Translations under genes and position numbers: made by a program | Shown: positions 1 through 12,781 of the stretch, in pieces | How the letters are laid out: each line of letters opens with the position of its first letter | How positions within the stretch are numbered: position 1 is the stretch's first letter | Origin: Cyathus striatus | Taxonomy: Eukaryota; Basidiomycota; Agaricomycetes; Agaricales; Nidulariaceae | Direction of reading: 5' to 3' | DNA length: 64,000 nucleotides | NCBI GenBank assembly: GCA_025738555.1 | Contig: JAOVFP010000003.1 | Coordinates: 6,386,001-6,450,000, forward strand | The notes under the pieces: generated by a model | Told to the model about the DNA's origin: nothing | What the model saw: the letters and a program-made list of their open reading frames with translations, nothing else | Databases searched by the model: none

Positions 1-1689
1 AATATTGATCACATTTGATATAGGAAGCAGTGATAAGTTACAAGAGCAGTAGAATAAAACTAATCTACTGAGTATTTGTAACTTAGAAAATCTACATTAT
101 CAACATACATATTATCAATAACAGAGACTCTACAGAAAAAAAAAAAATAGTTAATTGAATATGAGAATAAAAAATGAGTGAGGCCATTAATTCCATTTTC
201 ATTAGTATTACTCCATTCCATTCTCTTATCATGATCTTCAGTGTTATATGTTGACTGTGATCTAGAGGTATGGAACTAGTCTACTGTAGTCTACATTCTC
301 TGAAATAACTTACTCTCCATTATGCCACAAACCTATAGACACTAACTTTGTCTGCATCTGGAACAAAGTAACTACTATATAAACTACTTCATATTGTAAG
401 TAGACTACAGTTTCAAATTAACTATATTAACATCATTCCCTTCACTTGGGACTTGTTCCAACTTTGAGATATCATCATCAACTTCACCCTGTTCTAAATA
501 TGAAATTAAAAGTTCAAGAGGTGCAATATACAAGTTGAAGTCTACATTTCATTACTTCTGTACATTGTTTATTACCTCTGAGCTCATTACTTACATGCTC
601 TCTTGTTGATTAGACCTTCTCCCATGGTTCAATCCTTAGTGATTGAAACAGGATGTGATACTAGAGCCTAATCTTATTCAAAAGGTATTTTTTTCTATAG
701 TTCAGAAGAAACAAAATAGAACTTGGAATTTCCAAGTAATATCACCTATGACATAGAATTATCATTGAAGTTAATATAAGGGATTTCATTAGAACTTTTC
801 TTTATTGCAACAGTGATGAAAGCTTCACTGAAGTTCATGCAAGACCACTAATTATTTAAGTCTTTAATTGTTTTTATTTGAAATCTCTAATTCTAATAAA
901 AAAAAGATATAAGTTTTTAAAAATTATATTGTACTAATTTATATTGTACTAATTACATACTTATAATTTCTTTCTCAGATATTTTTAGAAAATGATTTCA
1001 ACAATTCACTAATAACTGGAGCAATATGATTCTTAATAGTTCTAAGAAACTCTTGAATTACTAATATAACAAATTTTACTTGATTTTTAGTATCTCTTGT
1101 AACATAGGAAATTTTGAATGAGAGACATCAGGCTCCAAGGTGAAGAGCACTAGCAGTAGCAGACCTGTTGCTCTCCTTATCAGAGGATTTAACACTTAGC
1201 TTTTGCATTTTATCCCAAAAAAAAAATAAGTGATTCTGAATTTGTTGTGAAATCACTCTCTCAGCTTGAAATACAAGAAACTTTAAGTAATCTGAATGTT
1301 GCTGTAATTTTATATTGACAATATCAGATTCTATCTCAATAAAGTACCTTCCTTTCTTTAAGGTAGAAGGAAGAGAAGGAGAAAACTCTGAATACAACTC
1401 ATTTATTTTCTTGAATACTGCTTAACCACTAATATGAATTCTCTCAAATTTTTTAAGATAAGGTACTTTTGTAATTGATAAGACAAAGTTATAAATTGAT
1501 TAATATATGAAGTCTTTGTTCTGATCCTCTGAATCACTGTCCTTTACAACTTGATACTCATTATACTGGAATGCAGATTCAGGAGCCACTTCTCACATGA
1601 TGCTCCATTTTCATTGGATCTATAACTATCAACTATATTGTGTATCAATTAGTCTTGCTGATGATTCTGTTGTGTACAGTAAAAAAGTT
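1..1689. other. AT-rich intergenic sequence, no gene seen
   Basis: This stretch is AT-rich with short, low-quality reading frames on both strands. I see no conserved domain, tandem array or terminal repeat. It may be flanking or degraded retroelement sequence belonging to the copia remnant that starts just downstream. Confidence 0.5.
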
Positions 1690-2179
1690 GAGAGTGTGGT
1701 GTTTAAACTCACAATCAGGGGAGGACTGTAAGAGCTATGCAGTTTAACAGAGTACTACATATATTAGATCTTAAGAACAATTTACTCTCAATTATTAATA
1801 TTAAAATTTATGAATCTACTTTGCACTTCTATGATTATACTGGAAAGAAGCTTTTTACAGCTACTGCCAATAAAAGCAACTCTACTATTATAGATGGTAC
1901 AACAGAAGAATATGTGTCAGAGAAAGCCTATGCAGTTTTAACTATTTCTCTTGATATTACTTTTTGACATCATAGACTTGGTTATCACAGCTATGAATCA
2001 CTTAAGAAATTGATCTCTAAAAAATTGATAACAGGCATTAAAATTAACTCTGAGCTTAAACCTGATCCTATTTGTGAACTATGTCTTTCAGAGAAAATAA
2101 ATGCTCTGCCATTCACATCTTCTATCAACTGAGCTTCTAAACTACTTGAACTCACTTTCATGGGTCATTTAAAATGAGT
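1690..2179 (+). pseudogene. Ty1/copia polyprotein fragment (GAG-pre-integrase and integrase zinc finger)
   Basis: The translation holds the GAG-pre-integrase pattern (LHILDLKNNLLSIINI near 1,755-1,800) followed by the HHCC-type zinc finger at the start of copia integrase: HHRLGYHSYESLKKL near 1,970-2,015, then CELCLS near 2,080. In intact Ty1/copia elements this region lies between protease and the integrase core. Here it is broken by in-frame stops (TGA before the HHRLG motif, TGA after SSIN, TGA after GHLK) and ends abruptly where a Ty3-type LTR begins at 2,180. The rest of the polyprotein is not seen next to it. What is seen is the motif order; the assignment to Ty1/copia rests on family knowledge. 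Confidence 0.75.
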
Positions 2180-2567
2180 TGTTAGGATTTCACACTTTAT
2201 CTTATCTAATCTGTATATCTTATCTTATCACAGTCACCTGACATATATCACATGACACACAATGTGGACACCATCCATATTGACATGCATTATTCATCAA
2301 GACTACAGGCACAGTCCACAGTTTGGCTATGCTTGTTACATATGTAGTATATGAGTTTGCACAGTAGAAGCACAGTAAACATGTGTTATAGTGTAGGTTA
2401 GATTACATGTGATTCCCTCATGGACTTTCATTATAAATACGGTCATTTTAGTTAAATATTCTCTATTCTTGTGCTAGTTTATTCCAGATTAGCAATAAGA
2501 TTCACTTCTCTTTCTTATTCAAGTGTTTAAGTTCGGCTTCAAGTATTTTGCTCATCTGTCGCTAACA
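2180..2567 (+). repeat. Ty3-type LTR, copy 1
   Basis: A 388-bp block starts TGTTA and ends TAACA. It is repeated at 12,782-13,177 with many point differences. Both copies are followed by the same leader sequence. TG...CA ends, the short inverted termini and duplication in the window support an LTR. The gag frame that begins at 3,357 follows it on the same strand. Confidence 0.75.
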
Positions 2568-3356
2568 AAAGCACAAGAATCTATCTCATTCCTCGACCCC
2601 GAACTTCTCTTCTTCCATCGAACCCCAGCAAAACTTCTTTCTACACCTCGTTCCCTGTCTTGGACCTCTTGGACCAGACGTACACCCCATTCAATAGTCT
2701 TGCTCATTGTACTTGGAAGTACAAGAGGATAGTGTAATGTTGAGCCCAACACTTCCAAATTACCGAGCATCTTAGGCCCTCTGCCTTGAGTTTGGCACAG
2801 TGTCAGTGACTGGGGAGGCTACCACATGTTGCCCCAGCTGGTACTATCTGCAAAAAGGTGTGTGTGAGACTTAGAATATCTTGCTAGTCTCCAAGCCTCA
2901 TCAAGAGCTTCTGTTACTTGACTCTATTATGGTGGCACCTATTACTCATTCCCAGACCCTCCGATCTCTCCAATCCCATTTCTATCACATTCCATCTACA
3001 TCTGTACCCCTTTACATTTCTTGATCTTGCCCTATGCCCTACACCTGTCCACAAACTCTGAGAGCCATGTCGGTGGACTCTGACAACTCGGACTTTGATC
3101 CTAACACTTATCCCTCCCTCACACAAATCCAACTCTACCCCTTACCACAACCCCGTCTGATCATCCCTATCCCTCGCATTCTCACTATCATCACTGAACC
3201 CAGACACGACAACAGATTAAGATTCAGTACTCCCACATGATATGTATCCCCTTTCGAACAAGATTTCTATTCTCCAAACGGATACAAAACACTTCTAAAC
3301 ACTGTTCACAACAATAGTAGAGAACTTCCTACACCCACCTATCCTGACTTTGAACT
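2568..3356 (+). other. Leader region between LTR and gag
   Basis: This segment is shared with 13,178-13,735 and lies between the LTR and the gag start. It is GC-richer than its surroundings and pyrimidine-rich, with only short frames. I could not identify a clear primer-binding site directly after the LTR. Confidence 0.5.
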
Positions 3357-4652
3357 ATGATAGATGAAAGACATCTTGTCACACCACCAGCTCATTACCC
3401 ACAAATCCCACCTCCAGGACTTTTCACACATCTGCCAACTCCTGAAGGAATTAACATTCCTTTACCCCAAACCCTACAACCACTGCCACCACCTCCACCA
3501 TCTAACTCTCCAACTTCAGTTGAACAAGGAGGTTGGATTCATATGATTGTAGATGCCATCAGATTCGTTGGAAGAGGAATCTTTGGATTACATGTCCCTG
3601 CATTCGAAACCGCAGAAGCCACTTCAATGATGGCAAAAAGGCAATGTGACGCAGTCACAGACAAGGCTTTAAAGATCGAGAAGCTTGAAAAATACACAGG
3701 AGATCATAAACATGCAAGAGCTTGGATGAGATCACTGGAGTCATACTTCACTGGATCTTGTGTAAATCCCCTTGAGCATGAGATGAAAATAAGGTTCATG
3801 TTGAGCCTTATAAATGGATCAAAGAATCAAACAGCAGCTAGCTGAGTTGATCGAATTATGGTAATTTTGGAACAGACCCCTGGAACAAAGTACAAACAAA
3901 TCAAAGAAGATTTTTTACATTTCTTTGGAGTATATTCAGAAATTCAGGATGCTCAGAACGAACTTGATAATTTATATATGGGATGATGGACAGTTGAAGA
4001 ATTCACAGTTAGATTCTCAACTATCACCAGATGAACAAGGTATAACGACGCCGCAATTATTAGAAAATATAAGAACAAACTCGATCCTCGATTCCTCAAA
4101 ATGATTGTTATGAGAGGAACTCTGGACACACTTCAAAAATGGTATGACACAGCCCAGGAAATCGATCAAGAATGTCAAAACATCTTTAGAAACAAAAACC
4201 CCTGACAAGAACAACAGTTTAACTCTGGACAGAACCAGAACTTCAGACAAAGGCAAGGCATGCAGAATACCCAACAGAGCGGACCATGACCAAATCAATT
4301 CCAACCCCAGAATCAAGAACCCTGTTCTCCCCAGAACCCTGCACCTCCCTCTAACTGAGCCAATCTCACAGTATCAGAAGGAGGAGACCACATGGACATT
4401 GACGCCCTGAAACGTGAAGAACAATGTTTCTACTGTAAAGAAAAAGGACACATGGCCAATGCATGCCCTAAAAAGCAAAACCGAGGCCCTTATGTACAAT
4501 GTAACGTAAATATGGACATTCAATATGTAAATAACTCTATACTGGTAGCATCTACTAGTAATATCATAGAATTACCTGATGTAATGAAATTATCTGAAGA
4601 GCAACATACCTTACTGGTGACTCAGTTGGGTTTTCCCCAAGGCCAGCAGTAA
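3357..4652 (+). pseudogene. Ty3/gypsy Gag (capsid and zinc knuckle), interrupted by TGA codons
   Basis: One continuous frame encodes a Pro-rich N-terminus, a capsid-like region (LEKYTGDHKHARAWMRSLE near 3,690, like the retrotransposon Gag domain), a Gln/Asn-rich linker and a CCHC zinc knuckle (CFYCKEKGHMANAC near 4,425-4,470). Gag packages element RNA into particles. Six in-frame TGA codons interrupt it (3,843; 3,984; 4,032 and three in the linker near 4,203, 4,287 and 4,359), but there is no TAA or TAG until the terminal TAA at 4,650. That bias fits CGA to TGA decay at CpG sites. Start chosen as the ATG that opens the frame at 3,357. Pol follows downstream with many more lesions. Confidence 0.75.
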
Positions 4653-6236
4653 GCGCGAACTTGCCGGCTTCTACTTATGTATCTAGTAATGTAACTGTAC
4701 CTACTTTAGATCTGGAATCTGAATTCATATCGTTCAAGAAAAAGATATCACAGTGCACCTTCTCTGATCAAGAAGTAAAACCAGGAAACGTGTATTGGGT
4801 CACACAGAGATTAAAAGAAAGCTAAGTTTGATATGTCATATTTGTTCTTATAATTTAATTTTTCATTTACAAGCTTGTTTTCAGAAGAAGCATCTTTAGA
4901 TGCACTGGAGAAGGCTGGAGATGCTTACAAAGGGTTCCTTAATCAGGCCAGTACTGCTGTTCTCAATTAGTATTTATTGCACTTCTCCTAAGCTTTTCAT
5001 AAGAATAAAGACAGCTTTTTTGTTCTTAATATTTTATTTTAAATTAAGTTAGTAAAGTATTTTAGTTAAGATCCTATGCAAAATTTCACAAAATTGTATT
5101 AGTTCTTATTTTGCTTTATTTATTTATTTATACTATATTTTAAATTTAAAGTAAAAATAAACATGCATTTGAAGAATTGAACACTAGACCTCTGGTGTTG
5201 TCACATGAACTCAAATAGTATTTACAACTATTATACCATAAGAGTGTAGTAATATATATATTATTTATATTATTAGTATATGTCTTACATATGATATATT
5301 TCCAAAATAGAATTAAACATGTGACTCCTTTTGTTCCAACCACTGTCATGTCTCTAATTCTGCTCTCCCTTTCATTTCTGTATATCCCATTTCTCAGCAC
5401 TAGCACTAGTTTATGATATTGAAACATTACTTTTAGTTTGTGTATAAGTTCTTTTTTTTTGACTTAATGAGTCACTTATAGTTCTTGACTTTAGACCCTC
5501 TTAGTCATGAGTTAATAATGTGTATTAATATAAATTATTCTATTGTTACAAGACTTCATGTTGCACAAGCTTACCTGATATTTAAACTATCTGAAGAGCA
5601 TGGCAGCTATCCACACCCCATTGCATATTTCAACTTGTTTCAGGAAGTTGAAAAGACTCTGTCAGAGATCTTTGCATGTTTCAAGTTTCATCATCTACAA
5701 ACATACATGTTCAACATGCTATCATTTTTCCAATTACTGAAATAGTATGAAGCTGTCACCTTCCAAAGTATGGTCAAAGTGATATTAGAGGTGAAATTTA
5801 AATTGATAAATTAAGAAAACAATTTGAATGAAATATTTAAAAATGGATCTTCAGATTATGACAATATGACTTTTATCTGATCTGCTATTTAGAATATCTA
5901 TATGAGATAAATAAAGCTGCTCAAAATCAAGCACTATTACAGCTCAGTACTCCAGATAAATGGGCTAAAAGGATTAGAAGGTAGTATTGTACAAAATGTT
6001 ATTTAAATGAGCCAGAATGTATATAACCTATTGTGCATGAACAGTTATATAGCACAGATAGATAGTGTGCCCATCTGGTGCCTGTGATGTAATGGTCATT
6101 GGCCACAAAATGTGAAGAAAAAGTATTTACTCACTGAAAAGAACTCTGGCAATAATGAGAAATAGGCACAATATACATAAACTAGCATAGAACATTAAGC
6201 TGCAATGCTTTACACTAAATAGAACATTAAGCTGCA
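4653..6236. other. Decayed gag-pol junction with an exon-like fragment
   Basis: This region should contain the protease part of the Ty3 element, but I cannot identify a protease motif. At about 4,873-4,969 on the plus strand an acceptor-like TTTTCAG precedes a short frame ending in a stop. It contains DAYKGFLNQAS, which matches the last exon of the minus-strand gene at 9.7-10.8 kb (DAYMGYLNQAS). A tRNA-like segment lies at 5,161-5,252. The rest is AT-rich with nothing recognisable. Confidence 0.45.
5161..5252 (-). other. tRNA-like sequence (A-box and B-box-like motifs)
   Basis: Read on the minus strand, TATGGTATAATAGTTG resembles a tRNA D-arm/A-box. About 60 nt later GTGTTCAATTC resembles a B-box. 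I could not pair a proper acceptor or T stem, so this is at best a degraded tRNA or the head of a tRNA-derived SINE. It looks similar to the tRNA-like segment at 27,425-27,515. Confidence 0.35.
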
Positions 6237-8960
6237 ATGCTTTACACTGAAGAAAAAAAGCAGAAGATTGACGATGTTCATTCTGATAACTTTATGCTTC
6301 CAGAAGAAAGAAAGTTAATGCATCATTTAATGATGGAACAAAATGAAGTATTTGCTTGGAATGATAGTGAACGTGATAGTTTTAAGGAGGAATATTTTCC
6401 ACCTGTAGACATACCAACAATTTCTCATAAGCTATAGGTGTTGAAGAATATTCCAATACCACTAGCAATTTATGATGAAATATGCAGGATTATCAAGACA
6501 AAGATTGAAGCTGGAGTATATGAACCCTTCAATTCATTATATAGGTCAAGATGGTTCTGTGTAGTAAAGAAAGATGAAAAGAGTTTTTGTTTAGTTTATA
6601 GTTTTGAACTATTAAATGCTGTTATAATTGCACATTTAGGTTTATTACCTGCTACTCAAGAGCTTGCAAGTCATTTTGCAGGATGAGCATGTGGGGGTAT
6701 CTTTAATCTCTATGTTGGCTATGATGAAAGAGTGTTGGCTGAAAAATCAAGAGATTTAACTACTTTTCAAACACCCTTTGGAGCCTTGAGATTGATAACA
6801 TTACTAATGGGATGGACCAATTCATTATCTTTCTTCCATGATGATGTGACATATTCTACAGGACGAAATACCAGAATACACACAGCCATATGTGGATGAT
6901 GTACCAGTAAGAGGTCCTGCTACAAGGTATGAAAAGATGAATGGATCATATGAGACTATACCTGAGAATTCTGGTATTAGGAGGTTTGTATGAGAACATA
7001 TGAATAATATTAATAGAGTTTTACAAAGAATGAAGTATGTAAATGGTACATTCTCTGGTCTGAAAGTCATAATTTGTGCAGAGACAATTACAGTGATTGG
7101 ATATGACTGTAGTTACAAAGGTAAAATGCCAATTTAAAAGACAATAGATGTAATCCTCAACTGAGGACCACTAAAAGATGTTGGTGAAGTTAGAGCATTT
7201 ATGGGAACTGTAGTACGATGCAGAAATTATATTCCTAACTTTGCTTTGATGGCAGGACCACTCTATGATTTGCTAAAGAAAGATGTGATTTTTGAGTGGG
7301 ATACAAAATAACAAATGTCTCAGAATGCATTTAAAGAAGCTGTGCAACACTGTTTTCCTACTAAGAATCCAGATTACTTAAGTAAGGAACCAATTGTGTT
7401 AGCAGTTGATACATCTTGGCGAGCAGTAGGGTATTATATCTATCAAAGAGATAAGAATGATGCAAAGTGAATACACTATGTAAAGTTTGGGTCAATTCAA
7501 TTAGACCCTAAACAACAAAAGTATTCACAACCAAAGAGAGAGTTATGTGGTTTGCACATGGTTCTTGAAGAAGAAAAGTATTTACTATGGGGATGTCAAA
7601 ATCTAGTCATTGAGACAGATGCACAGTACTTATTTGAGATGTTAAATAATCCTGGAGAAATACCAAATGCAACTGTTAATTGATGGGTAAACTATATAAG
7701 GACCAATTACTTTTTTACCTTGAAACATAAGACTGGAAAGACTTTTGGACCAAATGGTTTATTTAGAAGAAGGTATTACCCAGGTGATGAAACAAAGCGA
7801 AAGTTTGATGATGATTCAGAAGATGACTCAGGTGAAATCTATCTGATTCCTCTGGACCTTTACTCCAGATCCATTACCTTTTGAATCATTTAAAGATATT
7901 ATTAATTCCAGAACAGAATTTTATCAAGGTTTAGCCAAAGATGTATATGACTTTGAGTATAAGTTAGAACTAGCTAAAGAGGAATCAGATAGAGATGCTG
8001 AAAATTTTCAACAGATGTTGTCACATCCACAGTGTCCATCTGAAACTAAAGTTTATCTTAACTTTGTTCATATAGAAAAACTAGTAATTTCTGAATTAGA
8101 GTTAAAGTATGATCTGGATATTCAACAAGATTATCCAGAAGAAAAGAGAAGTGGTAGTGCAAAAACATATGACCAAAAGTTAAAGAAAATTAAAGAATGG
8201 TTGCAGGACAAGAAACAATCAGCCAATATGACTGACAAGAAATACTCATCATTTACTAAAACAGTTAATCATTTCTTCCTGAACAATGAACAATTCTATA
8301 GAAAAAACAATAGAAATGAACATCAACTTGTAGTTGATAAGGAATATTGAATGTATATGATGTCAGCTGCACATGACTATCTAGGACACAGAGGTGTTTA
8401 TGCAACACATAAATTAATTGTGAATCACTTCTGGTGGCCAGAGATGGAAAAAGATATTGGTTGGTATGTGAAAACCTGTGAAATTTGTTAAAAGTGTCAG
8501 AAACTTTTGATAAAAAATCAACCAGTTTTAACTCACACACCATCAATATTCCAAGTGCTCTATACTGATATTGCAGTTATGACACCCCATTCAAATGGAT
8601 ATGCATTTATTGTGCAAGAGCGTTGTTATTTATTTTCTTGGGTTGAAGCAAGGGCATTAAGAAAACAAAATGCAGATACTATTGGTCAATGGCTTTTTGA
8701 AGATATTATGTGCTGATGGAGATGCATTAAAGAAATTGTTACAGATAATGATACTCCTTTTCTGAAAGCTATTTGATAAATAGAAGAAACATATGGTGTT
8801 AAAGGCATAGCAATAGAATTCCTCATAGCTAATTGTCTGGATAGAAGCCTTCAGATGTTTAGAAAGGATATCTACCAGAGAGAATGGGTAAAGAACGATA
8901 AAGGGAGACATGGTTGGAAGTAAAGGAAAGACTGAAAGAAAAGCAAACCCAGAATGACTC
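6237..8960 (+). pseudogene. Ty3/gypsy Pol (reverse transcriptase, RNase H, integrase), decayed
   Basis: The recognisable order is: pre-RT segment (FKEEYFPPVDIPTISHK near 6,385), reverse transcriptase (YRSRWFCVVKKD near 6,540; DLTTFQTPFGALR near 6,755; the YVDD catalytic box near 6,890), RNase H (VLAVDTSWRAVGYYIYQ near 7,395; ETDAQYLFEMLNNP near 7,610), integrase zinc finger (AHDYLGHRG near 8,370 and CEIC near 8,480) and integrase core (TDIAVMTPHSNGYAFI near 8,565; TDNDTPF near 8,745). RT-RNaseH-integrase order is that of Ty3/gypsy. The frame is broken by a TAG at 6,435, TAA codons near 7,135 and 7,310, at least seven TGA codons and a frameshift just before YVDD, so it is dead. No chromodomain seen. 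Confidence 0.85.
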
Positions 8961-9676
8961 TTTAAATACAGTCTGAGGATTTAGTGTGACATCAGCAGCC
9001 TTCAGGAATCGCTAAGCTTTCTTCAGCTCCTGTCAAATATATCACACGGTTCCTATTCTAAAAGCTTAAGGAACATTTAAACTATGTTGTTAATCTATGA
9101 GTGCTTCATCAATACAATCTAAGCACTCTTGATACCCTAGTTACTGTTGTTCAATACTCAGTGAAGGCGATCACCAGGGTTTATATGGTACTGGTATAAC
9201 CTTATATGCCCATTCAATTAAGACTTTTGCATATCTGTGTGAGGTCATATAGAAATATATTTTGCATTTAAAGTTAGAAATAAATGTATTTGTTATTTAA
9301 TTGATATAAAAGCAAAGAATTTGATTAAGTACAATGTATTTCGAAGATATTTAATAAAAGTTTTACATTATATCACATGTGATATTTTGTTTAAGTAACA
9401 AATATAATTATATCTTCGAAATTTGTTTAAGTCAAAATGTTTCCATACCAAAAATGCGAAGTATTTCCTTAATAATTTACTTCTGAACTTACAAATTCAC
9501 TATGAAATACATGTCAATTCTAAAACCGCATTTTTGGACTTATAAAGAATCAATGGATGAAGTAAAAAGCATAAAAAGTGTTCATTGGTAGTCATTCAGA
9601 TGAATTGTTACATAGAAACTTGCTAGGAATAAAGTGTTACTACTTAAATACTAGCAAGTACAGCTAAGGTAAAAAA
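8961..9676. other. AT-rich gap with inverted repeats
   Basis: No gene is seen. Near 9,335-9,425 ATTTCGAAGATAT and its near-complement ATATCTTCGAAAT flank a perfect 16-bp palindrome, ATATCACATGTGATAT. Short AAATGCGAA / CGCATTTT motifs occur at about 9,453 and 9,527 and again at 11,034 and 11,074, on both sides of the gene at 9.7-10.8 kb. Confidence 0.5.
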
Positions 9677-10778
9677 CTACTTTGGAGCAGAATGAGCTTG
9701 AAGATAGTGAAGAATATTTTCAATCTGAGCCAACAAAGTCTCATAACACTCCAGGGCTTGGGTGGCCTTCAAACTGGCTTGCATAGCAGTCTGGGAGACA
9801 GAAAGCAAGTGCTCCTCAAGAGCAGCATGAGATGCTTGATTGAGATAACCCATGTAGGCATCTTTAGCATGGTTCAGCTTGTCCCCAGAACCTCCTATTC
9901 ATATAATGAATGTCAGTGTAAAGATAATGTAAAAAAATAAAGAACTCACTTGAGACCTTGGACTTCTTATTGGCAGAGGCTTTATCTACAGTGTTTAAGG
10001 CTTTCTTGTAAGCAGAAGCTTGGGTGCAATGTTTTGGATAAAATTTAATGTAATTACATACTTTGGAAGAAGAAGATTTATCATCCTTGATAGATTCTTC
10101 AGAAGTTGAAACAGAAGGCATAGCCTCATCTACTTCTATGGCCTGTAAATTAGGAGGTTAAATTTAAAAGGATAGGATATAAAGGCTATATACTTCAGAA
10201 CCATCTTGAAGGTCAATAACAAACTTCATGTCTAATTCCTTTATAGTCTCTTTACTCTTTATAATTTTAGCCTTCTTTCCTCCCTAAAAAGTAAAAATGC
10301 AAAAAGGTTAAATGAAAATAAAGTTAATTAGGTCCAAAAAGTGCGAATCTTATTAAACTTTGGAATATCCTTGCTATTTTTGGTAGGCTTTCCTGTTCCT
10401 GTAGCCTCTCTAATAATTTCAACTTGGGAGATGAGTCTGTCATTCTCTGCCATAATAGGTAGCTTCTGGAACTTTGGATCAGCAGTTTTGTAGAATTTAA
10501 AGCAAGATCTGACAGTATAAAGGTTTTGCATCTTTTGCATGTGCAAGAGAAGCTCATCTCCTTTAATTGCTTTATGGAAATTTGACTAAAAAAGTAAAAG
10601 TTAGTGCATATGCATGAATGACTAAAGAAACACAGACAAGATAAAGCTCTAGATGAAACAACTCTCTCATTGTATCAGTGCAAGCCCCATCAGCATTCAA
10701 ATGCCTATTGAAGGTATTAATTGCAGCAAAAAAGAGGTCTGCAGCAGAGGTTGAATCTTTAGCAGGAGTATGAGTCAT
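9677..10778 (-). CDS. Hypothetical spliced protein, family unknown
   Basis: I do not recognise this gene. Reading from the ATG at 10,778, a first exon (MTHTPAKDSTSAADLFFAA) joins a second through a 53-bp intron with a TACTTTTTTAG-type acceptor. The second encodes HKAIKGDELLLHMQKMQN and onward to NKIRTFW. Later coding segments are Ser/Lys-rich with short introns between them. The last (start near 9,900) contains DAYMGYLNQAS and ends at TAG, 9,677-9,679. One junction is a problem: after NKIRTFWT the frame reaches TAA near 10,324 and I find no convincing donor before it, so the gene may be broken there or spliced in a way I cannot see. A fragment like its last exon occurs at 4,873-4,969. Short AAATGCGAA motifs flank it, so it could be transposon cargo; that is inference. 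Confidence 0.4.
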
Positions 10779-12781
10779 GTTTAAAACAAAAGTAGAAATG
10801 ATTGATGAAGATAAAAGTGATAGAAGTGATGAATCCTTTTATATCAAAAAATGCAAATGGACTACATTTTTTGGTATAAAAGGTATCTTTGTCATATCTT
10901 ACAACATAGTGGATGCATTCATAATGAATTCATAAAAATGACCTGTGATATCTTAGTAACATTTGGAAACATTTAGAAGCTTGAAAATAACTAAGTCAAC
11001 TAAATAATAATGAAAAAAAAAAGTTCCAGATTTTGCGAAATTTAACATAACACATTAAATATTTGCATTTCTGAATAAAATGCGAAATGTACCAATAACT
11101 AGTGTCAGACTATATGTTTAGTATATATTTGCACTGTTAATATATTTAAACAAGTACACTGGATAGAAATGAACATGCACCATGTATAATAAATCAGTGA
11201 GATACATTGCAGAAGTTCAAAGTCAATGAATTATAGTTGAATCCTACACCAGAAGGAGTGAGGACACCCATTTATTAGTTGGGAGGAGATGTGACGCCGC
11301 TCATGCATTTAGGCATAAAATTGTGCATTTTTATTATTTTCAGCATTAAAGCTGAACACATTAAGGAAGTCCATATAATAAATAAAGATCCATGGACTGC
11401 TATTTAATAGCAAGCACTCAACAAATTGACTTAATATTCATAGTCATAAACCACCCACAAATATACTTATACAGTATAAGTGCTCCAATGTCCAACCTAC
11501 CACTCACCTGGAAATAAAGGAAAAAAAATATAATCATTAAAATGGACCACTTTAGCATCAGTCACATGAGTTGTACAGGTGTTTGTTATGTTCTAAGACC
11601 GATATAATTGTTTATTTTGCAACAGGAATGATATTAAACAATTAGTCAGACATGATATAATGGAATATTAATAAGGAAATATATGCATTACTCGGAGTAC
11701 AAGACTCTACAGAATGTAAATATTGGTCTATGAGTAATATGTACCTCTAATGAATGAAATCTATTCGAAAAAACAAGTGTAATATACTGTATCAATGGTA
11801 AATTGCAGTAATGGAATAATCAGCATATATTCTGAGGGCATACAGAGGTCAAATCTCCATAAAAATGGATGATCTTGGGCTTGTTCCGAAGCTAGAAAGA
11901 AACACATGTTAATCGACCATGATTAGCAATGCAACGGACGGGATTCCGGCCGATATCAGGCTGATAAACCAATTAGATATGTAAATGATGCTTATCTACC
12001 AGAAATAGCATTGATAAGGACATCTAAGATCCTGAAACACAGGAGATCGGCTATGAATGATTAATGCGCAGTGCTTCACAGCCTGGACCTGGGTAATAAT
12101 ATTACCAATAGTAATGAGGATCTGACTAATAGATGAGAGTAGTGTTTCCATATGTTTTCACTGTACATATTTAGTATTTATGATCTGAGAACTTGCTTTG
12201 TAATATGTTTTTCAATTCTGTATATAACTAGATACATTAGAGGGTGGCAAAGAAAGCAGCTTAGTGCCTTTCTTGCCCAGTACATAGGTATAGGGTAGTG
12301 GTTTTGGTCTAGGTGTTTCAAAGGAATTTAAAGTGATTTTATCGGAATTGTATGTTTACTACAAAGTACAAAAGACTGAGATTCCAGTGAGTGTCTAGTG
12401 TTTGGGATTTTGAGTAAAGCGAAATCAAGGAAAGCAAAGAGTTGCTTTCAACCAGTTCAAAGGATTTAAGTTAGCACAAAGGTGTTAATTAAAGTCTTGC
12501 AATTTCGGAGTAGTACAAAGAGTATTACTTCTTTTTCTTACAATAAATCATTATTGTTTCGGTTCATTTGGGATTGAAAAGCAAACTTAAAGATACCTTA
12601 ACATAAAGAGGAGCACTACCTTACCTGTTACTTGCATTTTCGGAGTTTTTGTACAAGTTAGAAGTGATCTTGCTGTGGAAACATAGCAGAATTTACATCT
12701 AGAATACAAGTACCCATTTCAGCACTCACTTCTCCAATGTGTTTTATTATGTTTAATTAGTTATAGTCTTCATTCTACATA
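10779..12781. other. AT-rich non-coding stretch
   Basis: I see no reading frame with domain-like composition, no tandem array and no clear terminal repeats. It lies between the hypothetical gene and the second Ty3-type LTR. Confidence 0.5.
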
